From Phanerodontia chrysosporium (Eukaryota; Basidiomycota; Agaricomycetes; Polyporales; Phanerochaetaceae): a DNA stretch of 64,000 bases. The stretch lies in the NCBI GenBank assembly GCA_001910725.1, contig MJGA01000005.1:1736001-1800000 (forward strand), in the 5' to 3' direction. Positions 1-12,100 of this stretch are shown here, piece by piece (within the stretch, counting starts at the first letter, position 1; every line of letters starts with the position of its first letter). The notes beneath the pieces were generated by a model that did no database searches, was not told where the DNA came from, and saw only the letters and a program-made list of their open reading frames with translations. The translations under genes were made by a program, and so were the position numbers.

Positions 1-160
1 AGTTGTGTGTCTACCATGTTTCTTGCAGGCCTTTCCGGGACTATTCGAGTTGTTGTATATATGTAATCCAAATACAGAGTTAGCTGCTGCGACACTGCCG
101 GACGAATTCAAAGGGTGCCTTGCAGCCTATAGTGTACAGTATCCAGGTGTCTCGCCGTGA
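1..160 (+). CDS. Possible terminal exon of a gene entering from the left
   Basis: A pyrimidine-rich acceptor (tttcttgcag, ending at 28) is followed by 43 open codons and a TGA at 158-160. The residues look protein-like (for example LPDEFKGCLAAYS), but no domain can be recognised. The rest of the gene, if it exists, lies outside the window. It could also be 3' UTR with a chance open frame. Confidence 0.3.
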   Translation, partial: VVCLPCFLQAFPGLFELLYICNPNTELAAATLPDEFKGCLAAYSVQYPGVSP

Positions 161-264
161 GAGTGTGTCCTTGACATGAACAGTAACCCGAACCCTGATA
201 TGAACGCGCGAAATGGTCGTCCAAGGGTTTCATAGGAGGTATCGGTTGTCGATCCGCATACCGG

Positions 265-1057
265 CTACTTGACGTCGTCTTCGGCCGCCGCTAGACTGAG
301 CGCAGCCTCCTCTCTTGCATTCGAGCGAGCGCCGTTCCGTCGTGGTGCCTCGCCAGCTGCACCGCTGAGGGCGCGCATGCGGGTCGTGTACGTCTGCGCG
401 ACGAACGCCGCGACGGCCTGTGCCAAGAAAAGAAAAAACGAGAGGTTCGCGTCACCGACGGCTCGAGCGAGCGCACCCACGACCGCGCCACCGCAGAGGA
501 GAAAGGCCACGCACCACAAGCACCGCACCGAGCATGAGCCGGTCCTTCCAGCGCTCGTCCGCGCCGAGGTCGAGCTCCGCACGGCGGCGCTGCTGCGCGC
601 GCCACGCCGCCGTGCTCAGGTTCGCGCGCGGGCCCGCCGGGGCGCCGCCGCCGCCGTCGGGGTCGTCGGGCGCGGCGCGCCGCCCGCGCAGCGCGTCGTA
701 CGCGGCGGTGATCGCCTGGAAGCGCGCGTGTGCCGTCGCGGGCGGGAGCGGGCGGCTCACGGGCGAGTCGGGGTGGTAGATGCGGACGAGCTCGTAGTCT
801 GCGGGCGGCGGTCAGTGTCAGCGGGTTCGGCGGCGGAGAGGCGCGAGCGCGCGAGAGGGGCGACGGTTACAGCGCGCTTTGACTTCCGCGGGTGTTGCGC
901 TCCGCGGGAGGTGGAAGATCTCGTGCGGGGTCGGCCGTGCCGACGTCGGGTACGGATACGGGTTTGCGCTCGTCGAGGCGGGGCGCGTGGTGGTGCGTGT
1001 GGCTGGCACGGCCGCGAGGCGCGAGCGTGTGAGGTGGGCCCAGAGACGGGTGGACAT
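265..1057 (-). CDS. J-domain (DnaJ-like) co-chaperone, probably membrane-anchored
   Basis: Exon 1 (ATG at 1055-1057) gives an Arg-rich N-terminus that could be a mitochondrial presequence, then the start of a J domain (TPHEIFHLPRSATPAEVKAR). Splicing a short intron (donor gtaacc, acceptor cccgcag near 801) joins this to YYELVRIYHPDSP, which carries the diagnostic HPD tripeptide, and on to helix IV (FQAITAAYDALRG). A second intron ending in a strong acceptor (cttggcacag, near 420) leads to a hydrophobic stretch (AVAAFVAQTY) and a charged tail that ends at 265. J domains stimulate Hsp70 ATPases. The single likely membrane segment after the J domain suggests a small membrane-tethered co-chaperone, as in several fungal mitochondrial or ER J proteins. 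The exact donor of the second intron is uncertain. Confidence 0.75.
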
Positions 1058-2495
1058 CGTCGTGGTCGGTACGAAAGAGCTGAGCTCTGCTCCGGGCGGC
1101 CGATCACGCTAGCTTTGATCGGACTTTGGCGCCGTCCCAGGGTAGACGCCTTCTCTATCGCAGGCTGCCAGTAGTAAAAGCAACGTATAATGCCCGTAGG
1201 TAGCTATTACATTTGCGTTGGATGGAGCTCTAGGTCACGACGCGTATATATTTGCTGTTGCTTCAGACATTTCCCCAATGAATTGGATCAAGTACTCTCG
1301 TTTGCTAAAGCTTGGCTATTCAGCCTGGCTCACTTCGCCGCATAGACAAGGTTTGTTGGCGGGCTCAGTGCTCGTGGGCGGATGTGATACATGCCACTTA
1401 TACCACCCTTCATATCGCAGCAAAGCGTAGGGTGGCCACCAGGGATGCATTCTTGAGCATCCAGGCGTCAGACTTCAGAAGCTGCTGGAAGCGTGCAGCA
1501 GCATCATGGACGATGGAAAGTCACAACGCACCGACGAAGCGCGTCCTTGACAGACTGTGAGAGAGGGTGCATGACCGCAGTGCTGCTCGATGAATGCTTG
1601 TCAAGCAGTCGGTCGGCGCGTGTCCGGGTAGTGTCCGAGTGTCAGACATCGTCCTGGGCGAGACCTGGCGAGACTGCCTGCCCTCGCTTGCAGCAGACCG
1701 TCACACACGCTATTTCCGTACCTATCGCACAGCCAGCCACAAGCCGTCGGCCGCGCCGTTTCGACCGATTCTGTCAGACCATCCAGCTGTGCCGCGCTTG
1801 CACGGCCTGCGCGTGGTACTGCGAGCACAATCGGCGCGAACGATCGATGGGTGCGAGGGAGCACGGCCTGCGGCGAGGCGGAGGAGCGCGGGCTTGGGCC
1901 CTGGCGCAGAAAGCGCACTAGGCCGTTTGGCTTTTAGGCACGCAGCCCCCTGCGGCTCGGGCTGTGCATTTCTGGAAGACGCAAGGGGGCGGCTACTAGG
2001 CGCGGGCACACGTGCGGGCCGTTTGGGCTGATGCGATGGGCGAGCGCAGCACGGGTGCTGGGTCGTTCATGACGCGATGTGCATGCTCCGGGTGCCCCAC
2101 TGACCGCAGAGATTGCGCAGGCAGGCGTCACCTCGCGCGCTGCAGCTGCACTCGGCGGGGCAGTCGGGCCTGCCTGCCTGCTGCTGCTGCTGCTGCCGTG
2201 CCGAACGCGGTCGACGCTGGCCGCGCGGGATGCTCGCTGCGTGCGACGGCGAGGACACGGGGGGATGGCGGCAGGAGCCTTGGCCCGGTGGTCGAGGAAT
2301 GCTCATGGCACTGCTCGAGCGGAGCCGGATGGCGCGTGTCACGCGGCCGGTGTTACGTCACGCGTCTGCGGGCTGTCTCATAAGGCCCCGCCCGCAGCGA
2401 GGACCCCACCCGTCTCTCCCTCCTCTCTTCCCCTCCTCGTCGTCGTCCCCACCCGCCGGCAGCAGCCCCTTACCCCGCACTCGCCCTCCGCCGCC
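1058..2495. other. Intergenic, no supported gene
   Basis: Between two divergent genes. Open frames here are short, overlap on both strands and show no family signature. The only local structure is a short CTG run near 2178-2198. The last 150 bp are pyrimidine-rich (ctctccctcctctcttcccctcc), as expected of a fungal promoter upstream of the gene at 2496. Confidence 0.6.
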
Positions 2496-3485
2496 ATGGC
2501 CTACAGCTGGACAGATGGCATCGTCCTCAAGGTGCGTATGGTGCATGGCGGGAGCGTGTGCTGTCTGCTCACCGCCCCGCGCAGATTGTGAACGTCTTGG
2601 TCTACTTCATCTTCCTCGGATCCAACATCTACACCGTCGCTGGCCCGAGCGACATCTACTACACCGGCAAGGAAACCTACATCACGCCCGCGCCGTGGGC
2701 GTTCCTCATCTGGTGAGCCTGAAACGCACGCTTCAGGGGTGTGCATTCTGCTGACCGCGACTGCGCAGGTCGCTCATCCACCTCCTGCTCCTCGGCACCG
2801 TCATCTACCAGTTCACCGAAAACGGCCACCGCAGCATTGTGGGCGGCATCTCGTGGCGCTTCCCACTCCTCGCCGTCCTCAACGCGGTCTACATCAACCT
2901 CTGGTCGACGCACCACTATATCGTTGGTACGTCATCATTCTCGCGGCTAGAGCCTTGCATTTGTACTGACTCACCGACCCCACAGCTTTCATCTTTGCGC
3001 TCCTCGTGTCGTCGGCGGTGACGCACATCTATTACATTGTCAAGAAGTACCACGAGCCCGCCTCGGTGTCTGACGAGCTCTTTGTTCACCTGCCCTTCTC
3101 CCTGTACCACGGCTGGACCACCGTCCTCGTCGTGCTCTCCGCGTTCACCGCGTTTGGTGTCGACGTCCACCACCACCATGCCGGCGTCTGGACCAAGGTT
3201 TTCGTCTTCCTTGCGTTCCTCTTCCTCGAGTCCACCGCTGCCACCTACGCCTTCTCCTCGCCGGAGGGCGACCTCCCCGCCGGCATCGCCATTGCCTGGT
3301 ACCTGTGGGCTACCTTTTCCCACCAGACGCACGATGCGTTCGTCCACTGGACCGCGCTTGCGTTCGCCATTCTTGCCACGATCTTTGTTGGCAAGGCTGT
3401 CATCGCGCTTGGCGTCAAGATTGCCCGCGGCGGCAACCAGGTGTCCCTCGACGAGGAGCGCGCTCCGCTCGTTGGTGGCAACTAA
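2496..3485 (+). CDS. TspO/MBR-like multi-pass membrane protein
   Basis: Four exons join cleanly: 2496-2531, 2585-2712, 2769-2926 and 2986-3485, giving 273 residues. Each intron is GT-AG and 50-60 nt. The protein has about seven to eight hydrophobic helices. Near the N-terminus is [17 protein letters not shown], which resembles the PAGYAFSIWGLIY signature of bacterial tryptophan-rich sensory (TspO/MBR) proteins. His-rich loops ([22 protein letters not shown]) face the membrane edges and might bind metal or haem, but that is a guess. The tail is short and charged ([13 protein letters not shown]). Related proteins are common in mushrooms without an assigned role. The start is supported by the gccgccATGG context and the short first exon. 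Confidence 0.7.
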
Positions 3486-4447
3486 GGCCGCATGAAGAAT
3501 GCCTCCGCTGCACGGCCTTGCAGGATGGGCTGCACCTCCGTAGTCCGACGTGCATCGGAGACACGCACGTTGAATGTCTGTTACGAACGTTGGCACGAGA
3601 ATCTGGAACGAATCACCGCATGCTTTCCTCATTGTTCAAGTAGTTTTTGCGCATTGTTCAGTACGATGTAACAGTATCTTGTGTCCTATTGCTAACAAAT
3701 GACCGAGTTGCCTACTTGCGTGCTTGAAGGGATGTTGGGTTATCGGGGAGAACCGACGCGCGGCGCGCGAGGCACACGCGCCCAGGAGCGTCTAACCGGA
3801 TTTGGTGCTTTTAGCCTCCGGGATCAGCTATGATCCGTGTCTGCTTCCGCCAGCGGGACGCTGGCAATTGGGGGACCTCGCTCGACGTTGACGACCGTCT
3901 TTCTAAGTCGTCCCAGAAATTGTCGGGAAAATACAACAGACAACGTGTGACGCGCGTTTGTCAGGCTCCTGCGCAGGGCAAACGGCCGTGGGTTGGAGGC
4001 GCGTCCGCCTAGCGTCGGCACTCATCCTTGCTATCCCTCCGGGGCGCGCTAGCACGCGGACAGCACCCGGCCCCTCCTCAATTAACTGCGGCAGAACGCG
4101 CCGTTCGAAGCGAAGCTTGTGGTGACGATAACTGACGGCCCCCCCTCGACGTCGCGCGGCACCCCCGGCTGAACAGCACACGCGCGGGCACTCGCTGCCC
4201 AGGCACACCAGCGCCGCCGCGCCGTGCGGGTGTGCAATGGCAAAAAGCCGATCTGGCAGAGCGGCCGCGCCGCGCCGCCAGCGGAATATAACCCGTGCCC
4301 ATTGCGTGCCCTCGCGCGTGCCCCTCCCCCCTTTCCATCTCGCGTTCTGCCTCCCCCCGGTGTGTGGCGCTGATTCTGAGGCGAGTCGCTGGGTCCTCGC
4401 GAGCCCCCCGTTTACTGACCCTCCTCCGCGCGCCGCCCGCAGTCCGC
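3486..4447. other. Intergenic, no supported gene
   Basis: About 960 bp between two plus-strand genes. The first 200 bp are AT-richer and should hold the 3' UTR of the upstream gene. The rest is GC-rich with only overlapping shadow frames. No repeat or RNA gene was seen. Confidence 0.55.
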
Positions 4448-5891
4448 ATGTCGCAGCCGCCGCCGCCAGCCCCGCCGGGCGCCCGCGCCGCCGTGCTGCA
4501 GCAGCTCACGCAAGGCCTGCACGACGCGCACGCGACGCGCTTCATGACCGGTGCGCCCCCCCTCCTCCGCCCCCCCCTGGCGTGCGCGATGCTCACCGGG
4601 CATGCCGCCGCAGCCGCGGGCCTGGCCGTCCTGCTGTACGACCACGCGCTGACGCTCCCGGACGAGCTCCGCCTCGTGTGCCGCGCGCCGCCGTCGTTCG
4701 CCAGGCCACGGCTTCCTGTTCAACCGCTACGCCGTGCCGGTGTGTCTCCTCGTCGTCGCGTGCGGTGCGTGCCCCCCACTCCCCGCCCCCCCCCCCTCCC
4801 CCGGCGTCCCCCGGCCTGTGCTGAGCGGCCGTGCGACAGAGATGTGCGGGTTCGTGGGCGACGCGTTCACGGACCGCGGCTGCAAGCGGCTGCTCGTCGC
4901 CTGTTCGGTGCTCAGCCTCGTCTCGGTCGCCGTCGGCAACGTCCTCGTCCTCCTGCGCGTCGTCACCCTGTGGGACCGCCGCCCGGTGCGTCCCCCGCCC
5001 CGCCGTCCGCGCACGCCGACACACAGACTGAGACGCAAACGCGACAGACGGTCACGCGGCTCATGGTCGCGGGCTTCCTCGTGAGCTTCTCGACGCAGAC
5101 CGCCATGATGGCCGTCTCGCTCGCACAGTTCTGGCGTACGTCCCGCACGCTCTGCAGGCGCCCTGCCTCGCGCGCCCCGTCCGCCGCTGACACGCATCGC
5201 GCAGCGGGCCTGCAGTGGAGCTCGGTCGCGGGGATGTGCGTCGCGACCACGAAGACGCCGTTCTTCAGCGGCGTGTGGGCCGCCCCGGTGCGCCTCTCCG
5301 CGTCTTGTGCCGTGCCGTGCGCCGCTGATCACAGGCCGCGCCAGATGCTGTTCGAGGTGCTCGTGCTCGTCGCGACGGTGCTGAACGCGCTGCACCGGCC
5401 CTCGCAGGCCGCGCTGCCCCTCACGCGCTCGCTGCACCGCGACGGCATCGCCTACTTCCTGGTGCGTGCCCCCGCCCCGCTCTCAGGCCAGACGGGCGGA
5501 TCACGCTCACGCGCGGCCCCGCAGGCGGTGACGTCCTTCCGCGTGCTCAACCTGACGCTCTCGGTCGTCGCGCGCGCGTCCGAGGTCATGGTCGTCGTCT
5601 TGTGAGCCCCGCGCGCGCCCTCTCCACCGTCGCACCCCCCGCTGACCCCGCCCCGCGCGCCACAGCTTCATCTGGTGCATGACGACGACGGTGCTGCACC
5701 GCTCGCTGCTGCGCATGCGGCGCATCGAGCTCGCGTGCCGCGGCGCGGACGCACACGGGCCCGCCGAGCGCCGGCCGCGCCACGACGGCGTCGTCATCGT
5801 CGACATGGACGCGCCGCCGGAGCGCTCGAACCGCTGGCTCGAGCTGGAGAAGCTGCCGGCCAGCGCGCCTGCGCGCCTTACTGGGCGATAG
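4448..5891 (+). CDS. DUF6533-type seven-helix membrane protein, one frame break
   Basis: The gene starts at MSQPPPPAPP. Splicing at 4550/4614 produces AGLAVLLYDHALTLPDELRL, a strong match to the DUF6533 motif (YDHxLTLxxEVxLIW...NRY) found in large Agaricomycete families. Later exons give EMCGFVGDAFTDRGCKRLL, a run of hydrophobic helices and the tail RWLELEKLPASAPARLTGR. At least seven introns have GT-AG ends. Between FAR and GFLFNRY (about 4701-4710) the frame shifts by one base, and no intron of sensible length explains it. Removing one C restores the family motif, so this is either an assembly error or an inactivating mutation. The function of the family is unknown; a sensor or receptor-like role is often assumed from the topology. 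Confidence 0.8.
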
Positions 5892-5944
5892 TACTGTCTT
5901 TCTGCATTAGGCTAGCATGACGCGATAATTATTGCCACGCCTTC

Positions 5945-5960
5945 CTCTTGTGCGGAACCC
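5945..5960 (+). repeat. 16-bp direct repeat, left copy
   Basis: ctcttgtgcggaaccc occurs here and again at 6468-6483 on either side of a LINE tail. This is what a target-site duplication looks like. The last bases also fit the LINE reading frame, so part of the match could be microhomology. Confidence 0.65.
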
Positions 5961-6467
5961 TGGAATCGCGCTGCAAACCCGTCAACACATACTACTACAC
6001 TGCCCGCGATACGACGCACACCGCTATCTGCTACGACACGACCACCGGCTGATGACCGTCGCCGACATTGTCGGCACCAGGGAAGGCATAGCCGCCCTAT
6101 CCAAGTTCATCGTTGCGACAGGAGCCTTCACCAAAACAGGCGACGTGCGAGTCCCTCTACGGTGGACTCTGTGTACGTGAAACGTCCCAGACGCCGCGCT
6201 CCGAACGACGACCCCTCCCCATGACCGCCGTCCATCCCTCATGCCTCGAAACCAGCCCAGACTTTCCCTCTTGCCTTTCCCCTGACCCTCGCGTGCACGG
6301 ACCCTTCCGCTCACACCGTCTCAATGAGACAAGGACTAACCCGAACAGTAGATACCAACGGACTGTAACATACCCAATGTACATTAGTACGCACACTGCG
6401 TCTTGGCGCTCGCTCGCCTGCTCACGCAGTATAAATATAAAGAATGTCTCTCTCTCTCTCTCTCTCT
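5961..6467 (+). mobile_element. 5'-truncated non-LTR (LINE) retrotransposon remnant
   Basis: An open frame through 6180 encodes the very C-terminus of a LINE polymerase. It has the Cys/His motif TRQHILLHCPRYDAHR followed by TREGIAALSKFI and TGAFTKTG, like the tails of fungal Tad/I-type elements. About 270 bp of non-coding 3' sequence follow, ending in tataaatataaagaatg and a (TC)n run instead of a long poly(A). The rest of the element is missing, as is usual after aborted target-primed reverse transcription. The insert lies between the DUF6533 gene and the GPCR gene and could affect the GPCR promoter. Confidence 0.75.
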
Positions 6468-6471
6468 CTCT
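6447..6471 (+). repeat. (TC)n microsatellite
   Basis: About twelve TC units form the 3' end of the LINE remnant and run directly into the right copy of the 16-bp direct repeat. Confidence 0.85.
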
Positions 6472-6483
6472 TGTGCGGAACCC
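6468..6483 (+). repeat. 16-bp direct repeat, right copy
   Basis: Perfect copy of 5945-5960. It immediately follows the TC-rich end of the LINE remnant. Confidence 0.65.
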
Positions 6484-6808
6484 GCCCCTGCGCCGCGCCA
6501 CAGACTCCGCGTTCTCGATGAAACCGTCGCGACTGGCGATGGCGTCCGTGATGTCGAAAGGCGCCTGCCCTGCGCTGACGACCGCACACCGCATCTGTCG
6601 GGGTGCGACGTGCACTGCCCGTGCCCGGGCCTGCTTGTCTCCTGCGGCCATCTGCCACCCTCGCGCCGCCCTCTCCTCGTTCTCGTTCTGCAGCGGGGCT
6701 GGTTCCCTCGCCGTTTCTCTCTGCTTCCCTCGTTCTCGCGTTTCTCGGCTGGGCCGGAGACGGAGCTGTGCCACTGACCTTCTTTTACCTGCGATATATT
6801 AGGCGGTG

Positions 6809-8704
6809 ATGATGATCAACACTTCGACGGTGCGCTTGCCCAACGGGCAGGACTTTCTCGCGCGCATGCCGGTCGTCGGGGGCGAGGCCAGCGGGCTCGT
6901 GGTGCGTATGCATACACAGGACGGCATCTTGCCCGTTAAATCCATGTTTTGCTACCGCAGGTCCTCGTCGTCACCTCGAGCATATCCATCGCCGCAGTCG
7001 TCATGCTGCTCGGTGCCATCGCTGTACGTCCCCAGCCCCTCAGCGGCACCCGCGCACCCCCCACTCAGCGCGCACTCCCCCATGCAGCTCTCCGCGTGGA
7101 ACACCCGCAAGTCCGTCAACCCACACATGTTCGTGCGGAGCCACGCCGCCGCGTACCTCGTCTCGCTCCTCCTCTGCGACCTCCTGCAAGGTAAAGCACG
7201 CACACCGGCGCATCCATTCTTGTGCGCCCGTGCGGCCCGCACCCGAGCGCAGAGTTGTGCTGACAGAGTGCTGCCGCAGCGGTCGGCTCGCTGATGAACG
7301 CGCGCTGGGTCCGCGAGCGCGCCGTCGCGTTCTCGCCGTTCTGCGAGGCGCAGGGCGCGATCAAGCAGCTTGCGGACGTGGGCACCGCGGTGTGGTGAGT
7401 GCTGCGGCTCCTCCGCCTGTGCGCAGGTCTGCTCTGACCACACGCGCGCGCGCGATGGCCTTTCCTCCAGGGCACTCGTAAGCGCTTCAAACACTCCTGC
7501 GAGAGATGCACTCACCAGTGTGCGGGCACCAGGTCATCGCCATGCACACCTTCTGGGTGCTGTTCCTCCAGTGGGACCTGCGCCGCTACGTCCTCGTGTC
7601 GACGATCGTCTTCAACTGGTCTGCGATCGGTGCGTTTGTCATCGCCGGTCCAGCGACTCTGAACGTCAAGCACAACGGGCCCTTTTGTACGTCCCTAGAT
7701 TCGCGGCCGCCTCCTGCGTTCCTTCCCGTCTCACGACTTGCTGCCCCCCCCCCCCCCCAGATGGCATCTCGGGCTATTGGTGCTGGATTTCAGACCAGTA
7801 CCCCGGTGCTCGGATCGCGTACGTTGCCTCTTCATCCCCCGAGCACTCGTGGGCTGACGGCTTTTGCAAAGGTTGGACTACATGTTTGTGCGTGCAGAGC
7901 TCTCAGGCTCTCGCTGCCACAGAAACTGACGGGCCACTCTAGATGTTCGTGTCGGCCTTCCTGAGCTTTGTCCTCTATTCCCTCGTATTCCTCAGGATCC
8001 GTGGCAACATTCTTGTTGCCGGCTGGCGGTGGCGCCTACGTGTCCACCACAGCACGGACTCGGCCCGCGGCCTCAGTGCCGACAGTCAGACCGTTACTGT
8101 GGCTAAGCAGATGTTATTGTGAGTGCCACGAGTGACTGCTCAGGTGACCTCCCTCACTGGCTGGACGTATAGGTACCCAGTGAGTACTTCCTTTTTTTCA
8201 GGGCAGCTAGCTGTGCGTCGACTGAACGAGGCGTCTCAGGTGGCGTACACCTGCATCATCCTGCCCATTGCAATCTCGCGCTTTGCAGCCTGGTCTGGCG
8301 CCGACGTGTCATTCGCGGCTACCATCTTTACGTGCGTCAATAATCCCCCCTTATTCCGCCGAGGTGTCCCTCACCCACCGACGCCAGGGACTCCATCTAC
8401 TTGCTGTCAGGTGCGTCGCCCTGTCCTACCATCCCTGGGAGCTCCCGCCCAAGTCCGCCCTGCAGGACTCATCAACGTCGCCCTGTTCTGCCTCACACGC
8501 CGGGTGCTCCCCCGCCACAGCGTCATCACGACGCGCTTCACCAGGGACCCCGAGGACGGCCCCTCCGGCGGCCCTCCTGCAGCCGAAGTCCCGGACTTTA
8601 ACACGGCAGAGAAGGCGGGCGAGACGGTCTTCGAGGACGACAGGAGCGACCGAGTGTTCAAGCAGGTCAGCAGCCCCGACTCCGAGCCTGTCGCAGACGC
8701 CGCC

Positions 8705-8735
<31 letters not shown>

Positions 8736-9011
8736 CCGCACACGCCACGGCACCCGCACAGCCCGGGCGCGGACGAGCCCGTCATCGCGCCCGACTCCGC
8801 AGCGGCCTCGTCCGCCGGCGCGCCGTTCTCCGCCGTGTCGCTCGACAGCGAGTACACGAGCAGCAGCAGCAGCGCGCGCAGCGGCGGGCCGCCCACGGCG
8901 CACCCGCAGAGCGCGCTCGCCGTCCCGGGACAGGCGCCGCCCCCCGGAAGCCCGCGCGCGAGGTCGCCCTCGCGCTCTGCTGCGCTCCGGAGCCGTCTCG
9001 GCATGGCATGA
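6809..9011 (+). CDS. Git3/Gpr1-like nutrient-sensing G-protein-coupled receptor
   Basis: Many short introns (one acceptor, near 7757, follows a run of about 14 C) join seven hydrophobic segments. They include LVVTSSISIAAVVMLLGAIA, SHAAAYLVSLLLCDLLQAVG, MHTFWVLFLQWDLRRY, GYWCWISDQYPGARI and SRFAAWSGADV. The LLCDLLQ helix and YWCWI loop are features of the fungal Git3/Gpr1 and cAMP-receptor-like family, which couples carbon or amino-acid sensing to a G-alpha protein and cAMP. A long cytoplasmic tail follows that is rich in Ser, Pro and Asp, with poly-Ala and poly-Asp runs, ending RSRLGMA. Reaching the tail frame needs either a 31-nt GT-AG intron at 8666-8696 or a one-base correction. The start is the first ATG after an in-frame GTG; ATG 6812 is equally possible. 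Confidence 0.72.
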
Positions 9012-9103
9012 GCCCCGCCGGTGTCCCCTGTCACGCAGCGCAGCACGTCCTGAGCCCTGGTTGTAGACCTAACAACGGATTTTTTGAAGCAATGTATTGT
9101 GCG

Positions 9104-12100
9104 CTATGTCTCGCTTTCCGTGCTCTCGTGCAGCATCGGCTCGTTCGTCGCCCAGCAGTAGTGCCCGCATCCTGCAGCGCACGGGTGGGCCGACAGCGTC
9201 GGCTTCCCCTCCACCCCATCCGGGAAGCGCAGCGCCAGGCTGGCCTCCTCGCCGTCCCTGGTGCTCGCACCGTCGTCTGACCCTTCGCCGTCTCCCGTCT
9301 TCGATGCCGCGCGGCGGAGCCGTGGCGCGTCCGTCGAGGGCGAGTCGGACTGGCTGGAAGGGTGGGACCCTGGCGCAGGAGCGCTGGCGACCTGGATGGG
9401 CGGCCGACTGAGGTAGTACTGCTGGTAGCACGCCTGGTGCCCGCCGTGCATGCAGACCGCACACATGAAGAGCAGGGCCCGTACGGGCAGCCGGCTGCAG
9501 CGAAGGGAAGTGCGTCAGCGGACGGAGGCGAGCGGGAACCGACAGAGATGCTCGCCATATTGAACAGGTGGTCGCAGGGGCTTGACACGATTTGCAATAG
9601 GCAAACGTGCCTGTAGGTGTGCCGTCCCAGTCTGGCTTCATAGGGCGTGCTCCGAGGAGGTTTTTGCCACACTTCCTGCACACACTATGAATCGTCGTTT
9701 CGACCTGCGGATATCAGTCGGTACGGCAGATGGTTCATAGTCTGTGGGACGGATGCGTACCGCCGTGCGGTTACGTAAATCTTCGGCTTCAGCATGTTTG
9801 CGGATGTACGCCGCTACGTTGTGCAGGCGCAGCCGCATCAATAGCTCTATTTACGTCTTTAGCGAACAGCCTCGGATAGCAAAGGACGATCCCTCACCGA
9901 CATAGCTCTCAATGAAGCGCAGAGCTCGTTTCGGGCCGATCCTGAGCTCATTCGGCACGACGAGCGATAACATTGCACACATCTGAACGTCACCCTGGAA
10001 CAGCGGATGAGCACATTACCATGGCAGGCTCCGTACCGCGGGTCGCACTTACCTCGTCCGCAAGAACCTCTAGCGTCCCCTTCAGAGCCTCCCAGCCGAC
10101 TTCGCGCAGGCGTGCTTCGGAGCGCTGGATTGCCTCCTTGTGTTCCGGGTCGACATGCGCATGGCCAAGGGACTGCGCCATCCTGCTTCCGCCGAGCTCT
10201 CGCTCCGCATACACGTCCTCGTCGTAGAACACACCCGAGCGCCGATTGCTCGAGAGCGCGGAGCCGGGTCGACCGTTTTCCTGGCGGAGAACAGCGCTCG
10301 CCACGCTCGCGGGGTACTTGCTCGAACCAGACACGCGCCGCAGCGCGCCACCGCCGTCGGGCGGATGGGCAGACGTCGGCGTCGGCCCCGCGGTCACCGT
10401 GCGCATGCTACTGCGCGACTCCTTCTTGAGCAGTTTGGCCCGCACGGGCGTCATCGCCGGCGAGGTCGACACTGCCAGCGACGCAATTGTCGAGCTCCGG
10501 CTGCGGTCCTTGGCGCGAGGCCCGCGCCGCGAGCGACTAGTACTGCCCCGGTGCCGTGACTGCCGCCGGCTTGCCATCTCGTCGTACTCATCTGAGGACG
10601 GGTCGCTGTTGTCAGTAGACGCCGGCGACGGTGAGTCCTCCTCGTCCCGTTCGTCCTCCGTCCAGTCCTGTTGGCCTGCCACCCGTGAGAGAGGCGACGG
10701 CTGCACACTCGTACTGCGCTCTCGCCAATAGGATGTACCGGAGCGGTGGGAGGGTTTCCTAGTAATGCCAGACTTGTCCTCGCCGTCACGCGATCGGCGA
10801 GCCTCGTTGTCGCTTCCACCGTCAGAATGCCTATCCTCAGGTTCTCCGACGTCGCCGCCGTCCTCCGAGTCAGTGTCTTCCAAGACACCCTCCCCAATGT
10901 ACTTCAGGTTCGAGTGGCTGGTGCGTATGTCGGCGTCTGCCATGCTGCTGCTTGGCTGGAAACTCTGGGCAGTGAAGGATGGGCGTCGATACGACGAGCC
11001 TAATCTCGGTCGCATGGATGGCTGTATGAAGTTACCATTTCCAGACCCAGATGTCCGCCTGGGAATGGACACTGTGGAGACCGACGCAGGGATTGTGGGG
11101 AGGGGCGTCGTCGGACGGTGCGGGGAAGGTGTTGTGGAAGATACTGGTGTTGTTCGAAGCGGAGACAAGTATCCCTTGTCCACGCTTGCTATCGAGTGCG
11201 TGGAAGAGCTATACGTCCTTGACTTCGTACTCTGTCGTGACGATGACGGTGTTGGCAATCTTGATTCATCACCTGGGTAGAGACCCGCGCTATCCACAGA
11301 GAACGCTCGGGCGGGCTGTTCAGGGGGAAGCTGCCCAACCGTGGGAATTGCTGCTGGCGCAGATGTAGAGTGAGGGAGTTTCGGGCTGACTGCCGGTAGG
11401 GGTGAGATGTGCGACGTCGGAGTTGGCGGATCAGCGGGCGAGATGTCTGTGAGCAATGACGATAGCAAGAGCCATGTTTGAGCCGCATCTGGCTTGCCCG
11501 CCTCCAGCGCAACCTATATGCATGCGTCAACCTTGATTCAAGGATTAGGAACATCCGAAACCTGGCTCACTTCAGCGTTATGTGTACATATAGCTGGTCT
11601 ATCGTCTCCGGTATGCCTGTATCCTTGGGCCAGTCGGATGATGGTGGCAATGTCGCCGTCGAGCTCGTGCCCGGTCATCATCCCAACCGTCTGGGTAACA
11701 GGAACATAAGGTTTGTCACCGAGCGCCTTCAGCTTCCGTTTGGCTGGGAGACGCTTGTCTGGGTTGCTGAACATACGATCAGCCCCGAGGTACAACTCCA
11801 GTAAAGCCAGACAGGACTCACACATCGTCGTACGGCACTTCCCATCGCTTCGGACGGTCCGTGACGAAGGCGAGTGATCCAGCAATGTCCCACGACAGTG
11901 CGGCGCGCGGGACGGCATCGAGGGTCTTGACAGACAGGCGCAGGTCGAGCTGCGAGAACGTCCCTGAGAAGTGCTCCGCCCAGAGGGTGTTGGTGTCCGC
12001 GAACGCGATATCTAGGATGTGCAGACATGGTCAGCAAGGGCCTCTTCATGTTGAGGCACACGTACCAGTGACGCCACCCTCAACAGCAGACCCGCGGACA

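Noticed and set aside
269..1174. 300-codon plus-strand frame opposite the J-domain gene
   Set aside because: Arg/Ala-rich shadow of a GC-rich gene; the minus strand has the HPD motif and splice sites.
4593..5437. Long minus-strand frames across the DUF6533 gene
   Set aside because: Shadows. The plus strand gives the DUF6533 motif and consistent introns.
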